DNA of 6,274 bases from Gammaproteobacteria bacterium (lineage in GTDB: Bacteria > Pseudomonadota > Gammaproteobacteria > DSM-19610): positions 1 through 6,274 of the forward strand of contig JAUXDG010000170.1 of assembly GCA_030618475.1 (NCBI GenBank). The letters are read 5' to 3'. Below are positions 5,815 to 6,274 of the stretch, one piece after another. A program made the position numbers and the translations under genes. Each line of letters begins with the position of its first letter. The stretch's first letter is position 1. Below the pieces are notes generated by a model. That model did no database searches and was not told the DNA's origin. It saw only the letters and a list, made by a program, of their open reading frames with translations.

Positions 5815-5836
5815 TCTCGCTTACCAGCAGTCCGCC
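5805..5836. other. Hairpin across the convergent pilV and pilE stop codons
   Basis: GGTGGACTG (5805-5813) pairs with CAGTCCGCC (5828-5836), 9 bp with one G-U pair and a 14-nt loop that holds both stop codons' surroundings. A second hairpin ACCGCT-N7-AGCGGT (5789-5807) shares three bases with it, so the two exclude each other. Neither is followed by a T-run on either strand, so they are not canonical intrinsic terminators, but they are the only candidates for ending or protecting the two converging transcripts. Confidence 0.35.
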
Positions 5837-6198
5837 ATGCCACCAGTCTTCACATTGACCTGGTTGACGGTCAGTGCACCGCAGGGGTCGGAAGCCTGGG
5901 CTCCGACGGGCGTCGCCGTTATGAGGAAAGTGGTAGTGGTGGGCGCAGAGAAGGTCAGGTTGTAATGGCCTTCATCCGAAGGACCATCACTAACGGCATT
6001 CGTATAGGAGTTATTCTGGGTAAAGAAGCGTTCCGCCACCTGTACCGCTTGCAGCAGTGCGGTCTTTCCGTCGGCGCGGCGCGTCTTGCGCACGTGGTCC
6101 TGATAGGACGGATAGGCGACGGCCGCCAGGATGCCTACGATAGCCACGACGATCATCAGTTCAATCAGAGTAAAGCCTCTGCTGCGTGCTGTGTTCAT
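5821..6198 (-). CDS. pilE: PilE-type type IV minor pilin
   Basis: 125 residues with a textbook prepilin start: leader MNTARSRG, cleavage before F9, FTLIELMIVVAIVGILAAVA (9-28) with the +5 glutamate at E13, then YPSYQDHVRKTRRADGKTAL (29-48), very typical of PilE. The globular part has C106 and C124, giving a C-terminal disulfide loop, and ends in CW. The ATG at 6198 is preceded by AGGGA with a 5-nt spacer; an in-frame ATG at 6231 would give an unusually long leader without a ribosome site. PilE is thought to link the minor pilin priming complex to the major pilin. It lies opposite to the fimT-pilWXV operon, separated from pilV by 6 nt. It is related in build to the pilin-like gene at 2556-2963 but has a standard glycine at -1. 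Confidence 0.95.
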   Translation of the reverse strand: MNTARSRGFTLIELMIVVAIVGILAAVAYPSYQDHVRKTRRADGKTALLQAVQVAERFFTQNNSYTNAVSDGPSDEGHYNLTFSAPTTTTFLITATPVGAQASDPCGALTVNQVNVKTGGMADCW

Positions 6199-6203
6199 GT
6201 CAG

Positions 6204-6208
6204 TCCCT
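6204..6208 (-). promoter_or_regulatory. Ribosome binding site of pilE
   Basis: AGGGA on the minus strand, 5 nt before the ATG at 6198; it decides between this start and the ATG at 6231. Confidence 0.6.
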
Positions 6209-6239
6209 GCCTTTTGATTCAAGAAGGTCATGTCTGCGA

Positions 6240-6274
6240 TCAGTCGACATAGATCCAGATTTCCTCAATACGCG
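6240..6274 (-). CDS. Possible 3' end of a gene upstream of pilE
   Basis: One minus-strand frame enters from the right edge and reads RIEEIWIYVD before a TGA at 6242-6240, 41 nt before the pilE ATG. The spacing and strand fit a gene cotranscribed with pilE. In Pseudomonas-type clusters pilY1 precedes pilE, so pilY1 is the natural guess, but eleven codons cannot show this and I do not recognise the tail. Another frame also stays open until a TGA just before the pilE start, so even the frame is uncertain. Confidence 0.3.
   Translation of the reverse strand, partial: RIEEIWIYVD

Overview
The window looks like a piece of gammaproteobacterial chromosome, probably from a free-living and possibly sulfur-oxidising lineage. 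The evidence is a Pseudomonas-type minor pilin cluster, a tRNA-Thr(CGT) of the E. coli thrW type, moderate GC content, and a DsrE2-like sulfur-carrier gene typical of sulfur oxidisers. The taxonomic placement is inference; no marker gene fixes it. No transposase, integrase, CRISPR array or other sign of recent transfer was seen.

Left part, all on the minus strand and reading right to left: a pilin-like gene (2963-2556), the glycine oxidase gene thiO (2529-1420), an Irr/PerR-like Fur-family regulator whose start overlaps the thiO stop (1426-944), a tRNA-Thr(CGT) gene (786-711), and a DsrE2-like gene (573 to the window edge, cut off at its 3' end). The first three are packed tightly enough to be one transcript.

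Right part, on the plus strand: a four-gene minor pilin operon, fimT (GspH/FimT family), pilW, pilX and pilV (3076-5814). The first three genes overlap by 7 nt at each junction, and pilV starts 2 nt after the pilX stop. A canonical pilE lies on the opposite strand (6198-5821), with only 6 nt between its stop and that of pilV. The end of another minus-strand reading frame may lie at the right edge (6274-6240).

The proteins of the right part, and probably the product of the 2963-2556 gene, carry class III prepilin N-termini. They would be processed by the prepilin peptidase PilD and used as low-abundance priming or tip subunits of a type IVa pilus. The location of thiO beside minor pilin genes matches Pseudomonas aeruginosa, where a ThiO-like oxidase gene adjoins fimT-fimU-pilVWXY1Y2E. 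Here the order is altered: pilE is inverted, pilV is last, no pilY1 lies among the plus-strand genes, and an extra pilin gene sits between thiO and fimT.

The most notable non-coding region is the 112-nt gap between the two divergent pilin transcripts. It holds candidate promoters in both directions that share one nearly palindromic -10 region, beside a perfect inverted repeat. It could co-regulate both arms. I see no clearly novel system; the interest lies in the rearranged minor pilin locus and its shared control region.
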